From Methanomicrobiales archaeon (lineage in GTDB: Archaea; Halobacteriota; Methanomicrobia; Methanomicrobiales; Methanospirillaceae), in the NCBI GenBank assembly GCA_012520015.1, contig JAAYPD010000430.1, positions 1-6,820 of the forward strand: a stretch of DNA of 6,820 nucleotides, given 5' to 3'. Each line of letters starts with the position of its first letter. Positions within the stretch are counted from its first letter, which is position 1. Under the pieces are notes generated by a model. It was not told the DNA's origin, made no database searches, and saw nothing but the letters and a program-made list of their open reading frames with translations. Positions 6,129 to 6,820 of the stretch are shown piece by piece. The position numbers and the translations under genes are program-made.

Positions 6129-6820
6129 CACAGGCCCATCAGCCGGATCACTTGCTGTAGTAGGAATAGGACCGGGCAGCCCGGAAATGCTGACTATTGC
6201 AGCCGAATCAGCCATAAAAAACGCGGACATAGTCATCGGAAATGACTTTTACATCAACCAGATTCCTCACCTGTTTTCAGGCCAGGAGATTATTAAAAGT
6301 CAGATGGGTAAAGAGGTAAATCGCGCAGAACAGGCAATCACACTTGCAGGAGACAAGCATGTGGTAATGGTATCTGGCGGCGATCCGGGAGTATATGGAA
6401 TGGCCGGCCTTGTTCTTGAGATGGCCGAACGAATTGCACCGGATTTAAAGATAGAGATCATCCCAGGAGTTACTGCTGCAAGTGCAGGAGCTGCCCTGCT
6501 TGGAGCACCTCTCACTAATGACTTTGCAGTCATCAGTCTTTCTGACCTGCTTACACCACGTGAAGTTATTGAAAAACGCATAAGGGCGGTATGTATGGTT
6601 GGAATTCCTATTGTGCTCTACAATCCAAAAAGCCGGACAAGAACAAGCCTGCTTGAAGATGTTATCGATATCGCAAAAGAGCACCTTCCAGGTGAAACAC
6701 CTGTCGGAGTTGTAAAAGATGCGTACCGCCCTGACAGCAAGGTCATCGTCACCACTCTGCAGGATGTCATGGATGTGTTCGATATTATTGACATGCACAC
6801 CGTCGTTTTTATAGGCGGGG
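6097..6820 (+). CDS. cbiH: CbiH, cobalt-factor III C17-methyltransferase/ring contraction enzyme (3' end outside window)
   Basis: 241 codons are present and the frame is open at the window end. It is a class III SAM-dependent methyltransferase that methylates C17 and contracts the macrocycle, giving cobalt-precorrin-4. Motifs: VVGIGPGSPEMLTIAA (21-36); VMVSGGDPGVYGMAGLVLE (90-108), the CbiH/CobJ signature; IIPGVTAASAGAALLGAPL (121-139); DFAVISLSDLLTPREVIEKR (142-161); LYNPKSR (174-180); TPVGVVKDA (201-209); and DMHTVVFIGG (232-241), which normally precedes the last 10-20 residues, so nearly the whole protein is here. About 18 polar residues (rich in Ser, Gln, Asn) precede the conserved core. 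No ATG, GTG or TTG lies in frame between 6103 and the core, so this tail and the overlap with cbiG are real unless an unusual start is used. Confidence 0.94.
   Translation, partial: MEMSRSQSQNNTGPSAGSLAVVGIGPGSPEMLTIAAESAIKNADIVIGNDFYINQIPHLFSGQEIIKSQMGKEVNRAEQAITLAGDKHVVMVSGGDPGVYGMAGLVLEMAERIAPDLKIEIIPGVTAASAGAALLGAPLTNDFAVISLSDLLTPREVIEKRIRAVCMVGIPIVLYNPKSRTRTSLLEDVIDIAKEHLPGETPVGVVKDAYRPDSKVIVTTLQDVMDVFDIIDMHTVVFIGG

Overview
The window looks archaeal and most likely comes from a methanogen. Initiation sites carry GGAG-type Shine-Dalgarno sequences, the only sizeable non-coding stretch has archaeal-style TATA elements, and the proteins resemble those of Methanomicrobiales. The moderate GC content would suit a Methanospirillum-like organism, but that placement is an inference from composition and protein style. 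Methanogens need large amounts of corrinoid, which fits a dedicated cobalt/cobamide locus.

Layout: positions 1-341 are an AT-rich intergenic region with no convincing protein gene. It holds several TATA-like boxes, a possible leftward start at the left edge, a possible hairpin (83-125), a small inverted repeat around a TATA-like core (138-162), and a perfect 11-bp inverted repeat (294-304 / 320-330) that touches the ribosome binding site of the first gene. Nine genes then run rightward with almost no gaps: cbiM, cbiN, cbiQ, cbiO, cbiT, cbiL, cbiF, cbiG and cbiH. The last is cut by the window end. Spacings are 3, 6, 11 and 13 nt through the transporter genes and into cbiT, and the last four junctions overlap by 1, 1, 4 and 32 nt. 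This is a single, translationally coupled operon in appearance.

Function: CbiMNQO is an energy-coupling-factor type cobalt importer (CbiM metal-binding membrane subunit, CbiN small accessory subunit, CbiQ coupling subunit, CbiO ATPase). The remaining genes belong to the oxygen-independent (cobalt-early) corrin ring pathway. In reaction order, CbiL methylates C20, CbiH methylates C17 and contracts the ring, CbiF methylates C11, CbiG opens the lactone and releases the two-carbon fragment, and later CbiT methylates C15 and decarboxylates the C12 acetate. CbiC, CbiD, CbiE, CbiJ and the amidation and lower-ligand steps are not in the window. Metal uptake and metal-first ring synthesis are thus joined in one transcription unit.

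Most of this is a well-known pathway. The points that merit a second look are the roughly 130-residue C-terminal extension of CbiO, which I cannot assign to a domain, and the inverted repeat immediately before cbiM, a good candidate operator. I see no mobile element, CRISPR array, tRNA or rRNA, and no wholly new system.
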